A DNA stretch of 64,000 nucleotides from Arthrobacter sp. B0490. Its GTDB lineage: Bacteria > Actinomycetota > Actinomycetes > Actinomycetales > Micrococcaceae. How positions within the stretch are numbered: the first letter of the stretch is position 1; each line of letters starts with the position of its first letter. Positions 45,771 to 63,261 of the stretch are shown one piece after another. Position numbers and translations under genes: made by a program. The notes under the pieces were generated by a model, which worked only from the letters and a program-made list of their open reading frames with translations, had not been told where the DNA came from and ran no database searches. Where the stretch lies: contig NZ_PJIR01000001.1 of NCBI RefSeq assembly GCF_002929355.1, positions 602,028 through 666,027 on the forward strand, given 5' to 3'.

Positions 45771-46243
45771 GGCGTCTCGACTCTCTCTCACACTGCCGAA
45801 GCAGTTCCGGTACGTTCGTACATTTCCTGCGCCCGTTGTACGGCGCTTCCTGGTCAGGCTGAATCCGGACTGATCCGGGTTCCTCACCCTGCCAGGGCTC
45901 CGACCCCCGCGCTCGGGCGTGTCGCGCTGTGCGGACATACGACACAGTGTGGACACACACGCTCCGCTGATTCCGGTCTGGCCGGACGGGGTGGATCATA
46001 TTTGGGCCATGCATTGCGGCGGACCTGATCCCTGCATCGGGCATTATCCCGACCGGGATGAAGTCTCAGACCGCGCGCGTAGGCACTTGAACAACTTATC
46101 TAGTGTCGCAGATCCCCTGCGCGATTGCGAACCGGGGTGGCGTCCCTGCGCGTGATCTGCAGTACTCGATCCTTGCTCGACCCGGTCACACCGCCGGCGC
46201 GAGGCCTAAGCTGTTGGCCCGACCACCATGAAGGAGAACCGTC
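45771..46243. other. 473-bp divergent region upstream of rpsJ and the VOC gene
   Basis: The region must contain the S10-cluster promoter. A good -10-like GATAAT lies on the minus strand at 46048-46043, which would give a leader of about 265 nt; a closer weak pair is TTCAGC/TACAAC with 17-bp spacing (minus strand, near 45862-45834). The VOC gene has its own -10 candidate at 46207-46212. No gene or tRNA is recognised. Confidence 0.45.
46207..46212 (+). promoter_or_regulatory. candidate -10 box of the VOC gene
   Basis: TAAGCT (TAnnnT type), 32 bp before the ATG at 46244. The -35 region is not recognisable. Confidence 0.3.
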
Positions 46244-46627
46244 ATGAGCAGCGCCAACAGGACCACGACCATCCTGCCCGTCCGGGACCTCGACCGGGCG
46301 ACGGATTTCTATGCGAACACCCTCGGCCTCTATGCCGACAAGGCCTCGCACGAAGGGAGCTTCTTCTTCAGCGAGGACGGGCACAACGGCATTGAGCTCC
46401 TGCTGAAGCCGGACAGCAACCCGTCCAGCAACACCGAGCTCAGCTTCGAGGTGGAGGACATCGCGGCGGAGATGGCATCCCTCGAACGGAACGGCGTCAC
46501 CTTCGAGGACTACGACCTCCCCGGCCTGAGGACCGTGAACCACATCGCGGAGGACGACCGCATGCGGGCGGCCTGGTTCACCGACACGGAGGGGAACATC
46601 CTCTGCCTCCACCAGCTCGTCACCTGA
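46244..46627 (+). CDS. VOC-superfamily protein (glyoxalase/bleomycin-resistance-like)
   Basis: 127 aa with AAGGAGAACC just before the ATG. One pair of beta-alpha-beta-beta-beta modules is visible: TTTILPVRDLDRATDFYANT, FFFSEDGHNGIELLLK, then ELSFEVEDIAAEMASLERNG, and AAWFTDTEGNILCLHQLV. The final Glu/His-type positions could bind metal after dimerisation. VOC proteins include glyoxalases, dioxygenases and antibiotic-binding proteins; nothing here defines the substrate. It is a single plus-strand gene between two translation-related minus-strand clusters. Confidence 0.82.
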   Translation: MSSANRTTTILPVRDLDRATDFYANTLGLYADKASHEGSFFFSEDGHNGIELLLKPDSNPSSNTELSFEVEDIAAEMASLERNGVTFEDYDLPGLRTVNHIAEDDRMRAAWFTDTEGNILCLHQLVT

Positions 46628-46665
46628 GGACTGTGCACGGTGCAGTCGGCCCGAGCCCGTCCACG

Positions 46666-46703
46666 CAGAAGGGCCCCGCTGCCGAAGCAACGGGGCCCTT
46701 CTG
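46666..46703. terminator. bidirectional terminator between VOC gene and tuf
   Basis: A 13-bp perfect inverted repeat (46666-46678 with 46691-46703) and a 12-nt loop lie between two convergent genes, 38 bp after the VOC stop and 25 bp after the tuf stop. No U-tract follows. Confidence 0.7.
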
Positions 46704-46728
46704 ACGATCATTCAGGCAGTCGCGACGA

Positions 46729-47919
<1,191 letters not shown>

Positions 47920-48028
47920 GGGTTCCTCCTAGAACGTTTGAGAAGATCTGCTTCCCAGCCGCGCTTTTCGCAGCTGAAACTCATGCAAGTCTACTGGGGG
48001 CTTTTGGTTTTGATGAAATTGCTGATCG

Positions 48029-48118
48029 CAGCCGGACCGCGCGGTCCGGCTGCTGGGGGCGGGGCCGGCCTGCCGTCGGACAGGCCGACCCCTCCCCCGG
48101 GATCCCGTTTCCGGGGAG
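48029..48118 (-). terminator. three hairpins in the fusA-tuf gap
   Basis: A perfect 24-bp palindrome (48029-48052), a 7-bp stem (48066-48087) and a stem directly after the fusA stop (48092-48118) lie in series. Together they probably reduce read-through from fusA into tuf; none has a long U-tract. tuf then needs its own promoter, perhaps around the minus-strand TAGACT at 47993-47988. Confidence 0.5.
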
Positions 48119-48120
48119 AC

Positions 48121-50235
48121 CTACTCGCCGCGGGTCTTCTGGATGATCTCGTCGGCCACTGCCTTCGGGACCTCCGAGTAGCTGTCGAACTTCATCGAGT
48201 ACACGGCACGGCCCTGGGTCTTCGACCGCAGGTCACCGATGTACCCGAACATCCCCGACAGCGGGACGTGCGCGGTGATGACCTTCACACCGCTGGCGTC
48301 CTCCATCGACTGCATCTGGCCACGACGTGAGTTGAGGTCGCCGATCACTTCACCCATGTATTCCTCAGGGGTGCGGACCTCCACCTCCATCAGCGGCTCG
48401 AGCAGAACGGGCTTGGCCATCCGGGCGGCTTCCTTGAACGCCATGCGTCCGGCGATCTTGAACGCCATCTCCGAGGAGTCGACGTCGTGGTAGGCGCCAT
48501 CGAGCAGCGTCGCCTTGATGCCGACCACGGGGTAGCCGGCGAGGACGCCGTCGTTGAGCGCGTCCTGGATGCCGGCATCAACACTCGGGATGTACTCGCG
48601 GGGCACGCGTCCACCGGTGACCTTGTTGTCGAAGGCGTACAGGACACCCTCCTCGACCTCCATCGGCTCGATCGCGATCTGGATCTTCGCGAACTGGCCG
48701 GAGCCACCCGTCTGCTTCTTGTGGGTGTAGTCGTGCTTGGCGACCTTGCTCCTGATGGTCTCGCGGTAGGCGACCTGCGGCTTGCCGACATTCGCCTCCA
48801 CGCGGAACTCGCGGCGCATGCGGTCCACCAGGATGTCCAGGTGGAGCTCGCCCATGCCGGCGATGATCGTCTGACCGGTGTCCTCGTTCAGGGAGACCTG
48901 GAACGTGGGGTCCTCGGCCGAGAGCTTCTGGATCGCCGTGGACAGCTTCTCCTGGTCGCCCTTGGTCTTCGGCTCGATCGCGACCGAGATCACGGGGGCG
49001 GGGAAGCTCATGGACTCGAGCACGATCTGGTTCGCCGAGTCGGACAGCGTGTCACCCGTGGTGGTGTCCTTCAGGCCGATCGCCGCGTAGATGTGGCCCG
49101 CAGAGGCCTCCTCCACGGGGATCTCCTTGTTGGCATGCATCTGGAACAGCTTGCCGATGCGCTCCTTCTTGCTCTTCGTGGAGTTCACCAGCTGCGTCCC
49201 GGCGGTCACGTGCCCGGAGTACACGCGGATGAACGTCAGCTGCCCGAAGAACGGGTGGGTCGCGACCTTGAACGCGAGGGCCGAGAACGGCTCCTCGGTG
49301 CTGGGCTTGCGCGTCAGCTCGACCTCTTCGTTCCGGGGATCGTGGCCGATCATCGGGGGCACGTCGAGGGGGGAGGGCAGGTAGTCGATGACCGCGTCGA
49401 GCATCGGCTGGACACCGCGGTTCTTGAACGCGGAACCGCAGAGGATCGGGTAGAGCTCGGAGTTGATCGTCATCTTTCGGATGCCGGCCTTCAGCTCCTC
49501 GATGGTGATCTCCTCACCCTCGAGGTACTTGCCCATGAGCTCGTCGGAGGACTCGGCGACGGTCTCCACGAGCGTCGCCCGGTACTCCTCCGCCTTCTCC
49601 TGGAGATCCGCGGGGATCTCCTGGACCTCGTACTTCGCACCCATGGTCACGTCACCCTTGGAGTCGCCGGGCCAGACGAGCGCACGCATGTGGAGCAGGT
49701 CGACGACGCCGATGAAGTCGTTCTCGGCACCGATGGGGAGCTGCAGCACGAGGGGCTTGGCGCCCAGCCGGCTGATGATGGTGTCGACGGTGAAGTAGAA
49801 GTCGGCGCCCAGCTTGTCCATCTTGTTGACGAAGCAGATGCGGGGCACTTCGTACTTGTCGGCCTGACGCCAGACGGTCTCGGACTGGGGCTCGACGCCC
49901 TCCTTGCCGTCGAACACGGCGACGGCGCCGTCGAGGACGCGGAGCGAACGCTCCACCTCGACGGTGAAGTCGACGTGCCCGGGGGTGTCGATGATGTTGA
50001 TCTGGTTGTTCTCCCAGAAGCAGGTCACGGCGGCAGACGTGATGGTGATGCCGCGCTCCTTCTCCTGTTCCATCCAGTCGGTGGTGGAGGCACCGTCGTG
50101 CGTCTCGCCGATCTTGTGGTTGACACCCGTGTAGAACAGGATGCGCTCGGTAGTAGTGGTCTTGCCGGCATCGATGTGGGCCATGATGCCGATGTTGCGG
50201 ACCTTGTTGAGGTCGGTAAGCACGTCCTGTGCCAC
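48121..50235 (-). CDS. fusA: translation elongation factor G
   Basis: 704 aa started at GTG. G1 is [16 protein letters not shown]3 [10 protein letters not shown]4 NKMDKLGAD; the domain IV tip region includes [14 protein letters not shown] and ends [18 protein letters not shown]. It translocates tRNA-mRNA and helps recycle ribosomes. Str-cluster position between rpsG and tuf. Confidence 0.98.
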   Translation of the reverse strand: MAQDVLTDLNKVRNIGIMAHIDAGKTTTTERILFYTGVNHKIGETHDGASTTDWMEQEKERGITITSAAVTCFWENNQINIIDTPGHVDFTVEVERSLRVLDGAVAVFDGKEGVEPQSETVWRQADKYEVPRICFVNKMDKLGADFYFTVDTIISRLGAKPLVLQLPIGAENDFIGVVDLLHMRALVWPGDSKGDVTMGAKYEVQEIPADLQEKAEEYRATLVETVAESSDELMGKYLEGEEITIEELKAGIRKMTINSELYPILCGSAFKNRGVQPMLDAVIDYLPSPLDVPPMIGHDPRNEEVELTRKPSTEEPFSALAFKVATHPFFGQLTFIRVYSGHVTAGTQLVNSTKSKKERIGKLFQMHANKEIPVEEASAGHIYAAIGLKDTTTGDTLSDSANQIVLESMSFPAPVISVAIEPKTKGDQEKLSTAIQKLSAEDPTFQVSLNEDTGQTIIAGMGELHLDILVDRMRREFRVEANVGKPQVAYRETIRSKVAKHDYTHKKQTGGSGQFAKIQIAIEPMEVEEGVLYAFDNKVTGGRVPREYIPSVDAGIQDALNDGVLAGYPVVGIKATLLDGAYHDVDSSEMAFKIAGRMAFKEAARMAKPVLLEPLMEVEVRTPEEYMGEVIGDLNSRRGQMQSMEDASGVKVITAHVPLSGMFGYIGDLRSKTQGRAVYSMKFDSYSEVPKAVADEIIQKTRGE

Positions 50236-50280
50236 GGTGTCTCCCTTATGACGAGAATGGAGTTCTGCTGGCCTGCGGTC

Positions 50281-50308
50281 CGGGCCGTCCCTGGTGGGTG
50301 ACGGCCCG
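50281..50308 (-). terminator. hairpin between rpsG and fusA
   Basis: A perfect 9-bp inverted repeat (50281-50289 with 50300-50308) and 10-nt loop, starting 14 bp after the rpsG stop. It may be an attenuator or processing site. Confidence 0.4.
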
Positions 50309-50322
50309 GCCCGGCAGCTCTG

Positions 50323-50793
50323 CTACCAGCGGTAGTGTGCGAAGGCCTTGTTGGACTCGGCCATCTTGTGGGTGTCCTCGCGGCGCTTCACTGCGGCACC
50401 GAGGCCGTTGGAGGCATCGAGGATCTCGTTCTGCAGGCGCTCGGTCATCGTCTTCTCGCGGCGGGCCTTCGAGTAGCCGACGAGCCAGCGGAGGGCCAGG
50501 GCGGTCGAACGACCGGGCTTGACCTCGACGGGGACCTGGTAGGTCGCTCCACCGACACGGCGCGAGCGGACCTCGAGGGTCGGCTTGACGTTGTCCATGG
50601 CCTTCTTGAGGGCTGCGACGGGGTCGCCGCCCGACTTGGCGCGTGCACCCTCGAGGGCGCCGTACACGATGCGCTCAGCGGTGGACTTCTTGCCGTCGAC
50701 GAGCACCTTGTTGATCAGCTGCGTGACCAGGGGTGAACCGTAGACGGGATCTACAACGAGCGGCCGCTTCGGGGCCGGGCCCTTACGAGGCAT
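50323..50793 (-). CDS. rpsG: 30S ribosomal protein S7
   Basis: 156 aa, canonical: [60 protein letters not shown] and a late [13 protein letters not shown]. It starts 1 bp after rpsL. Confidence 0.98.
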   Translation of the reverse strand: MPRKGPAPKRPLVVDPVYGSPLVTQLINKVLVDGKKSTAERIVYGALEGARAKSGGDPVAALKKAMDNVKPTLEVRSRRVGGATYQVPVEVKPGRSTALALRWLVGYSKARREKTMTERLQNEILDASNGLGAAVKRREDTHKMAESNKAFAHYRW

Positions 50794-50794
50794 A

Positions 50795-51169
50795 TTACTT
50801 CTTCTCCATCTTTGCGCCGTAGCGGCTGCGAGCCTGCTTGCGGTTCTTCACGCCCTGGGTATCCAGTGCGCCGCGGACGATCTTGTAGCGGACACCGGGG
50901 AGGTCCTTCACACGGCCACCGCGGACGAGCACGATGGAGTGTTCCTGGAGGTTGTGGCCGACACCGGGGATGTAGGCGGTCACTTCGATGCCACCGTTCA
51001 GGCGCACGCGGGCGACCTTGCGGAGAGCCGAGTTCGGCTTCTTCGGGGTGGTGGTGTAGACGCGGGTGCAAACGCCGCGCTTCATGGGGCTGCCCTTCAG
51101 TGCGGGCGCCTTGGTCTTCGAGACCTTAGGTGTCCGGCCCTTGCGGACCAGCTGGTTAATCGTAGGCAC
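50795..51169 (-). CDS. rpsL: 30S ribosomal protein S12
   Basis: 124 aa started at GTG. The decoding loops are wild type: [18 protein letters not shown] (Lys43 region) and [19 protein letters not shown] (Lys88 region), so no classical streptomycin-resistance change is seen. First gene of the str cluster. Confidence 0.98.
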   Translation of the reverse strand: MPTINQLVRKGRTPKVSKTKAPALKGSPMKRGVCTRVYTTTPKKPNSALRKVARVRLNGGIEVTAYIPGVGHNLQEHSIVLVRGGRVKDLPGVRYKIVRGALDTQGVKNRKQARSRYGAKMEKK

Positions 51170-51339
51170 TTTCGTGTTCTCCGTAATGTCCGAGAATGAG
51201 ATTCCTGTCGCCCTACTCCGCGGTCGCGGCGGCTTCGCAGGGCCGCACCGTCCAGAGGTCGGGATGATCAGTCGTTTGGCGCATCACCAACTGACAAGCT
51301 GCCGCAGAACGACTGTAGGCGTGCGAAAATGTGGCATTC

Positions 51340-51360
51340 GTTGTACAACCTACGTACAAC
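51340..51360 (-). promoter_or_regulatory. inverted repeat over a candidate rpsL -10 box
   Basis: GTTGTAC-7 bp-GTACAAC is a perfect 7-bp inverted repeat. On the minus strand its centre contains TAGGTT (51352-51347), a TAnnnT -10 candidate about 178 bp before the rpsL start. A repressor bound here would block the promoter, but no regulator is known from the window. Confidence 0.35.
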
Positions 51361-51485
51361 ACGGAGATACGTTTCGCAACGCCAATCCACTGCCACACAA
51401 ACAATTGGTCCTCAGTCTACCAGAGATCGCGTGACGGCCCGGGCGGCACTCCCCCGTGTGGTAGGGCGTCCCGGTGGGGACGGGA

Positions 51486-51517
51486 AAGGCCCCGGACCGG
51501 GATCGGTCCGGGGCCTT
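51486..51517 (-). terminator. rpoC terminator, distal hairpin
   Basis: A 14-bp perfect inverted repeat (51486-51499 with 51504-51517) with a 4-nt loop, 54 bp beyond the rpoC stop. No U-tract. Confidence 0.65.
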
Positions 51518-51521
51518 CCGT

Positions 51522-51557
51522 CCGCGGGTCGTACCGGCGTGAGCCGGTGACCCGCGG
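51522..51557 (-). terminator. rpoC terminator, proximal hairpin
   Basis: A 15-bp stem with a 2-nt bulge (51522-51530 plus 51533-51538, paired with 51543-51557) and a 4-nt loop, 14 bp beyond the rpoC stop. It forms a tandem pair with the next hairpin. Confidence 0.6.
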
Positions 51558-51570
51558 TGGGCAGGATCTC

Positions 51571-55464
<3,894 letters not shown>

Positions 55465-55639
55465 ATGGTCCCTGTTCTCTCTTTGTTCTCTAAATTCTTG
55501 AAGTCTCGTGAGGGTGCGGCGGAAAGCCGGGTGGACGCCGTACCGGTGTTCGAGGAAGGGGCCTTCAATATTTCAAGGCCGCCCGCGGCCGCAGAAATTT
55601 CGTTGGCCCCGTTCGAATGCCGGTACGGCGTCGTGAAAC

Positions 55640-59149
<3,510 letters not shown>

Positions 59150-59302
59150 GAGGGATCCTTCCACAGACCGTCAGGCTTGTCAGCGCTTCGCCTCAGCACC
59201 GCCACCGCAGGATGCTGCGGGGATCTCAGTGCTCACCGGGTCTGCTCGCACGCCTCCCGACCGCGGGGCCAGGTTAAACGACGAGAGCAGAGCAAAGCCC
59301 AC

Positions 59303-59333
59303 CGCTATATGAAGGCTACCGCTTTTGAAAACA
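59303..59333 (-). promoter_or_regulatory. candidate rpoB promoter
   Basis: On the minus strand TTGTTTTCAAAAGCGG precedes TAGCCT (59317-59312) and TATAGC (59308-59303). TATAGC with TTTTCA at 16-bp spacing is the best sigma-70-like pair. Predicted leader about 150 nt. Confidence 0.35.
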
Positions 59334-59440
59334 ACCACGATTAGAGGGAAGACGCAAAGACCTACGTTACGGCATGAGCGGCGCGATGTCCAATAGCTTC
59401 TCTCCCCCGTGTGCGTCAAGCCCGCCGCGCCCCGCGCGCG

Positions 59441-59476
59441 GGAACCGGGCGCTGGAACCGGGCGCTGGAACCGGGC
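59441..59476. repeat. 13-bp tandem repeat, 2.8 copies
   Basis: GGAACCGGGCGCT occurs at 59441-59453 and 59454-59466, followed by GGAACCGGGC (59467-59476). It is non-coding, between crtI and rpoB. Confidence 0.85.
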
Positions 59477-59560
59477 CCGCGTGGCGGCCGGCCCCGATGG
59501 GCGGGCGGCGCGTCCACCCCGCCGGTCGCCCGCTACCGACCCGACTGCCGGCCCTGCCGC

Positions 59561-61183
59561 CTAGCCCGTTGCGGGCTCCGGCAGCGGACCGGTGCTCGTG
59601 TCGCCGCGCAACCGCTTCACGACCAGTTCGGCGCTGATCAGGCACATCGGGATGCCGATCCCCGGGACCGTCGAGCTCCCCGCGTAGAACAGGTTCTCGA
59701 CCTTCGCGCTCCGGTTCGAGCCGCGGAAGAACGCGCTCTGCTTGAGGATGTGCGCGGGCCCGAGGGACGTGCCCCGCCAGGCGTTCAGGTCGTCCGCGAA
59801 GTCCTGCGGACCATAGCTGCGCCGTACGACGATGCGCTCGGCCAGGTCGGGGATCCCGGCCCATGTCGAGATCTGCCCGATCACCGTGTCCGCCAGGTCC
59901 TCGACGCGCGCGTCTCCCCCGCGGTCGACCCCGCCCCTGCCGATGGTCACGTCGGCCGGGATGGGTACGAGCACGAAGACGTTCTCATGGCCGTCCGGCG
60001 CGACGGATCGGTCGGTGGCGCTCGGACGGCAGACGTAGAGCGACGCCGGCGACGGCACGGAGGTCTCCTTGCCGAAGATGCGCCCGAAGTTGTCGCGCCA
60101 GTCGGTGGTGAACAGGAGTGTGTGGTGCTCGAGCTGCGGCAGTCCTCCCCGGACGCCCAGGTACAGCAGGAGCGCACTCGGCCCGGGGACCCGCTTCTCC
60201 CAGTACTTCTCCGGGTAGGTCTGCAGCGCGGTCGGCAGCAGCGTGGTCTCCGTGTGGTGGAGGTCGGCGCCCGAGACGACGATGTCGGCGTCGACCGACG
60301 TCGTGGTGCCGTCCGCACGGTAGGTGACGGCGCGTACGCTCGCCGGCCGGCGGTCGAGCGGGGACCGCCCGGGCGTACGAGGGGACGTGTCGATCGAGAC
60401 GACGTCGGCGCCCGTGCGGATGTCGACGCCGGCATGCACGGCGACGCGGCGCATGGCCTCGATGAGGGTGGTGAAGCCGCCCATCGGGTAGAGCACGCCG
60501 TCGTCGAGGTCGAGGTGGCTCATGAGGTGGTACATGCTGGGCGCCTCGAAGGGCGAGCTGCCGAGGAAGACGGCCGGGTAGCCGAGGATCTGCCGGATGC
60601 GGGGGTCGGTGAAGCGCTTCTCCACGAAGGACTGCAGGGGTTGCACGAGGAGCGAGGCGATGCGCGGGAGCCGCCGGAGGACGTCGGGCCGCAGGAACGG
60701 CAGGAACGATTCGAAGGTCGAGTACAGGAAGCGCTTCTTGGCGATCTCGTAGGCGTCCTCGGCGGAGTCGAGGTACTGCGAGAGCCGCTCCCCCGCGCCC
60801 GCCTCGAGGGACTCGAAGAGCTTGGTGACGGCCTCGCGGTCCGCGGGGACGTCGACGGTGTCGAAACCGTTCTCGAAGACGACGCGGTAGCCGGGGTCGA
60901 GCTTCACGAGGTCGAGCTGCTCGGCGGCGCTCGTCCCCATCAGTTTGAAGAAGTGGTCGATCACCTCGGGCATCAGGTACCAGGAGGGGCCCGTGTCGAA
61001 GCGGAAGCCGTCCTGCTCCCAGGAGCCTGCACGCCCGCCGACCTCCTCGCGCTTCTCCAGCAGCGTCACGCGGTGGCCCTCCCGCGCAAGCAGGGCCGAC
61101 GTCGCCAGCCCGCCGATCCCGCCGCCGATGACGACGACGTCCTGTCCGCCCACACGGGGGCGCTCGCTCTGCTGTGCGGTCAT
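59561..61183 (-). CDS. crtI: phytoene desaturase
   Basis: 540 aa from ATG 61183, which overlaps the crtB stop by 4 bp with GGAGAGGA upstream. FAD motif VVVIGGGIGGLATSALLARE; EKREEVGGRAGSWEQDGFRF; substrate-tunnel region MYHLMSHLDLDDGVLYPMGG; and the C-terminal bacterial-type phytoene dehydrogenase signature NLFYAGSSTVPGIGIPMCL. It introduces double bonds into phytoene to give neurosporene/lycopene at the membrane. It is the last gene of crtE-crtB-crtI. The crtEb and crtYe/Yf genes that make C50 carotenoids in many relatives are not downstream here. Confidence 0.95.
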   Translation of the reverse strand: MTAQQSERPRVGGQDVVVIGGGIGGLATSALLAREGHRVTLLEKREEVGGRAGSWEQDGFRFDTGPSWYLMPEVIDHFFKLMGTSAAEQLDLVKLDPGYRVVFENGFDTVDVPADREAVTKLFESLEAGAGERLSQYLDSAEDAYEIAKKRFLYSTFESFLPFLRPDVLRRLPRIASLLVQPLQSFVEKRFTDPRIRQILGYPAVFLGSSPFEAPSMYHLMSHLDLDDGVLYPMGGFTTLIEAMRRVAVHAGVDIRTGADVVSIDTSPRTPGRSPLDRRPASVRAVTYRADGTTTSVDADIVVSGADLHHTETTLLPTALQTYPEKYWEKRVPGPSALLLYLGVRGGLPQLEHHTLLFTTDWRDNFGRIFGKETSVPSPASLYVCRPSATDRSVAPDGHENVFVLVPIPADVTIGRGGVDRGGDARVEDLADTVIGQISTWAGIPDLAERIVVRRSYGPQDFADDLNAWRGTSLGPAHILKQSAFFRGSNRSAKVENLFYAGSSTVPGIGIPMCLISAELVVKRLRGDTSTGPLPEPATG

Positions 61184-62079
61184 ACCGTCCTCTCCTGCGC
61201 GGTGGCTTCCGGTATCGCGCGACCGGTGAAGGCTTGTGCCAGGATGCGGAGCTTCACCGGGTTGGGGACCCGGATCCGCGCACGGAGGAGTTCCTCGGCA
61301 GGCGTGCGTCGGAGCCTCACGGCGAGTTCCGTGAAGAGCCCCTGTGCGAGGGCGACGGCGCGGCGCGGGGTCGCGGGCAGGCCCGGGAGCGCGGCGGCGG
61401 AGATCCGCAGGTCCTCGTCGATGTCGTCCAGCAGCCGGATCTTGTCCGCCTCGCTGAAACTCCCGGGCCGGACGCCCGGGAAGTAGCTGCGCCCGAGGGT
61501 CGAGAAGTCCTCCGCGAGGTCCCGCAGGAAGTTGATCTTCTGGAAGGCGGCCCCGAGGTGCCGCGCACCGTCCACGAGGACGGCGTCCTCCTCCGGGGTG
61601 ACGGGCCGTCCCACGAGGAAGGCCCGCAGGCACATCAGCCCGACGACCTCCGCGGACCCGTAGACGTACAGGTCGAAGGACTCCTGGGTGTGTTCGCGCT
61701 GCGTGATGTCCGCGCGCATGGAGGCGAAGAACGGCCGGGTGAGGTCCGTGCCGATCCCCGTGGTCCTCGCCGTGACGGCGAAGGCGTGCACCACGAGGTT
61801 GGTGCTGTAGCCCGTGGCCATCGCCTGCTCGGTCTCGCGTTCCAGATCGTCGAGCAGCCGCTCCACGCCCGCGGGCGGGACGCCCGCTCCTGCTGCGGCG
61901 CCGTCGACGATCTCGTCGGCGACACGGACGAGCGCGTACACCGCCTCGATGGAGGCCCTCGTGGGCCGGTCGAGGGTCCGCGCGGCCATCCCGAACGACG
62001 TCGAGTAGCAGCGGATCACCTCGGCGGACGTCCTGAAGGCAGCCGCGTCGTAGCGGGTGAGCGAGTCCTGAACGCCCAC
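61180..62079 (-). CDS. crtB: phytoene synthase
   Basis: 299 aa started at GTG 62079, adjacent to the crtE stop. The two Asp-rich motifs of squalene/phytoene synthases are visible: ALVRVADEIVDG and INFLRDLAEDF. SYS-type start SAEVIRCYSTSFGMAARTL and VGLMCLRAFLVG support the call. It joins two geranylgeranyl diphosphates head to head to make phytoene. Confidence 0.95.
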   Translation of the reverse strand: MGVQDSLTRYDAAAFRTSAEVIRCYSTSFGMAARTLDRPTRASIEAVYALVRVADEIVDGAAAGAGVPPAGVERLLDDLERETEQAMATGYSTNLVVHAFAVTARTTGIGTDLTRPFFASMRADITQREHTQESFDLYVYGSAEVVGLMCLRAFLVGRPVTPEEDAVLVDGARHLGAAFQKINFLRDLAEDFSTLGRSYFPGVRPGSFSEADKIRLLDDIDEDLRISAAALPGLPATPRRAVALAQGLFTELAVRLRRTPAEELLRARIRVPNPVKLRILAQAFTGRAIPEATAQERTV

Positions 62080-63147
62080 TCAGCGCACCCGGTCCACGAC
62101 GGCCGTCACCACGGGCTCGAGGGCTGTCCGCAGCGCCGGCGGCACCGCGCCGGACTCGAGGTGCGTACGCGCCCGGGACGCGTAGTCCGCCGCCAGGTCC
62201 GCGGAGTAGTCCCTGGCGCCGCTGTCGACGAGGATGCGGCGGACGTAGTCGGCATCCGCCGCCGACATGCCGGGACTGCCGACGAGCGAGGAGATGCTGT
62301 CCCACTCGGGACGCGCTGCGACGTAGGACATCAGGGCGGTGCGCTTGCCCTCGCGCAGGTCACCCCAGTTGGTCTTGCCGGTGCGCGTCTCGTTGCCGAA
62401 GACTCCCAGGAGGTCGTCGGCGATCTGGTACGCGATGCCGGCGTCGCGCCCGAACTCGCCGAGCCGTGCGATGACCTCCTCGTCGGCACCCGCGAGGACG
62501 GCGCCTGCCTGCAACGGCCCCTCGAACGAGTAGACGGACGTCTTGAGGCGGGCCATCCGGACGATGTCCTCCAGGGGAGGCATCGCGGGGTCGAGCGACG
62601 ATTCGATGTCGAGGAACTCCCCCGCTGCCGAGGCGAAGACCGCCTCGTCGAGGATCCGCCCGAGCCGACGGCGTATGGCGGCGGGCGCCTCGACCCGTTC
62701 GAGCAGGCGGTAGGCGTTCGACAGGGCGAGGTCGCCCGCGATCACCCCCGCCGAGAGCCCGACATGGCGCGCACCGTCCGGGGACATGCCCGCACGCTCG
62801 GCGACGCTGCGGTAATGACCCGAGACGTTGGGGATGCCGCGCCGGACGAAGTCCCTGTCGATCACGTCGTCGTGCACGATCAGGGCCGTGTGCAGCAGCT
62901 CGAAGGCCGCCCCGAGCTCGGCGGCATTACCGACGTCCCGGCCGCCGAGCATCTGGTAGGCGGACATGACCATGCGGGGCCGGAATCTCTTGCCACCGGC
63001 CGTGCAGCGCTCCAGGGTCTCCCACAGGGCGTGGTAGCCGGGGCCGACCTTCGCCGCCCGGACCTTGGACTCCTCGAAGAATCGTGCGAGGGCGCCCTCG
63101 ACCTGTTCGAGCCCGGCGGGCTCGACCAGCAGGGTGTCCATATCCAT
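62080..63147 (-). CDS. crtE: polyprenyl (geranylgeranyl) diphosphate synthase
   Basis: 355 aa from ATG 63147; ATG 63141 is the alternative. GGKRFRPRM (51-59) binds diphosphate, the first Asp-rich motif is VHDDVIDRD (D93, D94, D97) and the second is YQIADDLLGVFG. It condenses isopentenyl units to C20. No Shine-Dalgarno precedes the start, while TTTACT lies at -12 to -7 relative to the ATG, so the message may be leaderless. Divergent from idi, which supplies its substrate balance. Confidence 0.93.
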   Translation of the reverse strand: MDMDTLLVEPAGLEQVEGALARFFEESKVRAAKVGPGYHALWETLERCTAGGKRFRPRMVMSAYQMLGGRDVGNAAELGAAFELLHTALIVHDDVIDRDFVRRGIPNVSGHYRSVAERAGMSPDGARHVGLSAGVIAGDLALSNAYRLLERVEAPAAIRRRLGRILDEAVFASAAGEFLDIESSLDPAMPPLEDIVRMARLKTSVYSFEGPLQAGAVLAGADEEVIARLGEFGRDAGIAYQIADDLLGVFGNETRTGKTNWGDLREGKRTALMSYVAARPEWDSISSLVGSPGMSAADADYVRRILVDSGARDYSADLAADYASRARTHLESGAVPPALRTALEPVVTAVVDRVR

Positions 63148-63261
63148 AGGTAAAGTAAACAACGGATAGGGCGCCCCTGACGAAATGGGGCGCAGGCGGC
63201 CGGATCGGCTGCCCGGCTGCTGCGGACCCGCGGGCCGATCCCCGGTGAAAAGGGTGCCACG

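Larger units (their letters stand above)
51170..51570. other. 401-bp gap between rpoC and rpsL
   Basis: The rpoC side holds two terminator-like hairpins (51486-51517 and 51522-51557). The rpsL side should contain the str promoter and has an inverted repeat around a TAGGTT -10 candidate (51340-51360). No gene is recognised. Confidence 0.55.
59150..59560. other. 411-bp gap between crtI and rpoB
   Basis: The rpoB half contains candidate promoter elements (59303-59333). The crtI half is very GC-rich, with a 13-bp tandem repeat (59441-59476) and a possible 7-bp hairpin (59501-59507 with 59527-59533) that may end crtI transcription. No gene is recognised. Confidence 0.55.

Noticed and set aside
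50795..51169. Streptomycin-resistance mutation in S12
   Set aside because: Both key Lys regions (PKKPNS and GRVKDLPG) are wild type.
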